Shown: one piece after another, positions 5,589 to 6,004 of the stretch
How the letters are laid out: each line of letters starts with the position of its first letter
Position numbering within the stretch: position 1 is the stretch's first letter
Source: Minisyncoccota bacterium
Lineage (GTDB): Bacteria > Patescibacteriota > Minisyncoccia > Minisyncoccales > CG1-02-41-26
Assembly: GCA_028715435.1 (NCBI GenBank)
Contig: JAQURU010000039.1
Coordinates: 1-6,004 of the forward strand
Length of the DNA stretch: 6,004 nucleotides
Reading direction: 5' to 3'
Made by a program: the position numbers and the translations under genes
Notes under the pieces: model-generated
What the model was told of the DNA's origin: nothing
The model's database searches: none
What the model saw: only the letters and a program-made list of their open reading frames with translations

Positions 5589-6004
5589 TTACTGGCAGTT
5601 AAAACTTACTCCATCACCTTCAGTGGTATCAGTGCACATCCAAATCTGGCCAACCACTGCTGGAGACGGATTGGTGGTTCTACTGTCCAACACAAAATTA
5701 TCTGTTTCTTTCTGGTGAAAATCAAGAACAGTACCATTATCTGAAATCAAAGATTTAGCAAAATCCAAATTTGGAGAAACAGCACCTGGCACCCATTTTG
5801 GCAAATAACCGCTTTCACCTCCCCCTTTAATCGCAGTTCTCAAAGTGGCTAAGTTAACCGCATCTAAATCAGTCTCAGGCGCTCTTAAATTATTAATTAA
5901 ATTATTGTTCATATCTAAATTGCTGCCAATCCCAACACCCATTACTTTACTGGTAATAAAAACAGCGCTCGCAATAATAACTAAAATGCAAACGATTTTT
6001 ATAA
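5589..6004 (-). CDS. Small exported protein with tail-fibre-like motif (5' end beyond window)
   Basis: The frame ends at TAA 5591-5589 and stays open to the right edge. An ATG occurs at 5942, but the 20 in-frame codons before it read IKIVCILVIIASAVFITSKV, an obvious hydrophobic signal or anchor segment. The real start is therefore probably a few codons outside the window and 5942 is internal. After the segment comes GSNLDMNNNLINNLRAPE and TDLDAVNLATLR, matching the 'N-x-I-x-NL-x-x-P-x-x-x-x-DAVN-[KL]' pattern of phage tail-fibre and some bacterial surface proteins. Next are a Gly-rich hinge (IKGGGESGYLPKW) and a C-terminal part NPSPAVVGQIWMCTDTTEGDGVSFNCQ, with two cysteines (in WMCTD and FNCQ) that could pair. 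It faces the plus-strand gene across 67 bases that contain that gene's terminator. A surface or appendage role is inferred; it could also be a cargo-like relic of a tail-fibre gene. Confidence 0.82.
   Translation of the reverse strand, partial: IKIVCILVIIASAVFITSKVMGVGIGSNLDMNNNLINNLRAPETDLDAVNLATLRTAIKGGGESGYLPKWVPGAVSPNLDFAKSLISDNGTVLDFHQKETDNFVLDSRTTNPSPAVVGQIWMCTDTTEGDGVSFNCQ
5838..5918 (-). other. Tail-fibre-like LDMNNN...DAVN motif
   Basis: In the rightmost gene, LDMNNNLINNLRAPETDLDA followed by VNLATLR matches the short 'D-[ML]-NNN-x-I-x-NL-x-x-P-x-x-x-x-DAVN' repeat found in phage tail fibres, where the D-A-V-N-x-x-[YL] part leads into a trimeric shaft. Only one copy is present. Recognition is by pattern memory, not a search. 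Confidence 0.6.

Noticed and set aside
5556..5744. Plus-strand 62-codon frame after the terminator
   Set aside because: It begins inside the terminator stem and runs antisense to the rightmost gene; no ribosome site.

Overview
This AT-rich window (about 40% GC by eye, not counted) carries five protein-coding genes and no rRNA, tRNA, CRISPR array or transposase that I can see. All five products begin with a hydrophobic export or anchor segment, so the window looks like a cell-surface or secretome locus. The GW-repeat motif of the first protein (G-[FYW]-AW-S-x3-GW-[IV]-[ST]-FN), PKD and fibronectin-III-like domains, a small membrane-anchored DUF5666-like protein and a large cysteine-rich exported protein together suggest a Candidate Phyla Radiation bacterium (Patescibacteria, Parcubacteria-like). 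That placement is an inference from protein style, because no marker gene is present. The standard bacterial code fits: the visible stops are TAA and TAG, and the long frames need no TGA reassignment.

Layout. From about 4622 leftwards, three minus-strand genes lie head to tail with gaps of 6 and 12 bases, which suggests one operon. The first is a 1075-residue exported protein with a cysteine-rich N-terminus, a knottin-like motif, three tandem copies of a two-domain FN3-like unit and a triple short C-terminal repeat. The second is a 138-residue membrane-anchored protein with a DUF5666-like fold. The third is a GW-repeat/FN3/PKD surface protein that runs off the left edge. A 140-base AT-rich divergent intergenic region (4623-4762) carries a good plus-strand promoter (TTGACA with an extended -10) and a perfect TATAAT on the minus strand. 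The two predicted start sites nearly coincide.

On the plus strand, 4763-5521 encodes a 252-residue secreted protein of unrecognised family with a strong Shine-Dalgarno. It ends at a textbook intrinsic terminator. Facing it, the minus-strand gene at 5589-6004 encodes a small protein with an N-terminal hydrophobic segment and a motif typical of phage tail-fibre and surface proteins (NNN-x-I-x-NL...P...T-D-x-DAVN). Its 5' end lies beyond the right edge; the internal ATG at 5942 is probably not the true start.

How the genes work together is not known. The simplest reading is that the three-gene operon makes extracellular adhesive or scaffold proteins plus a membrane-anchored helper. The two flanking genes add further small exported proteins, and the divergent promoters may link the operon to the plus-strand gene.
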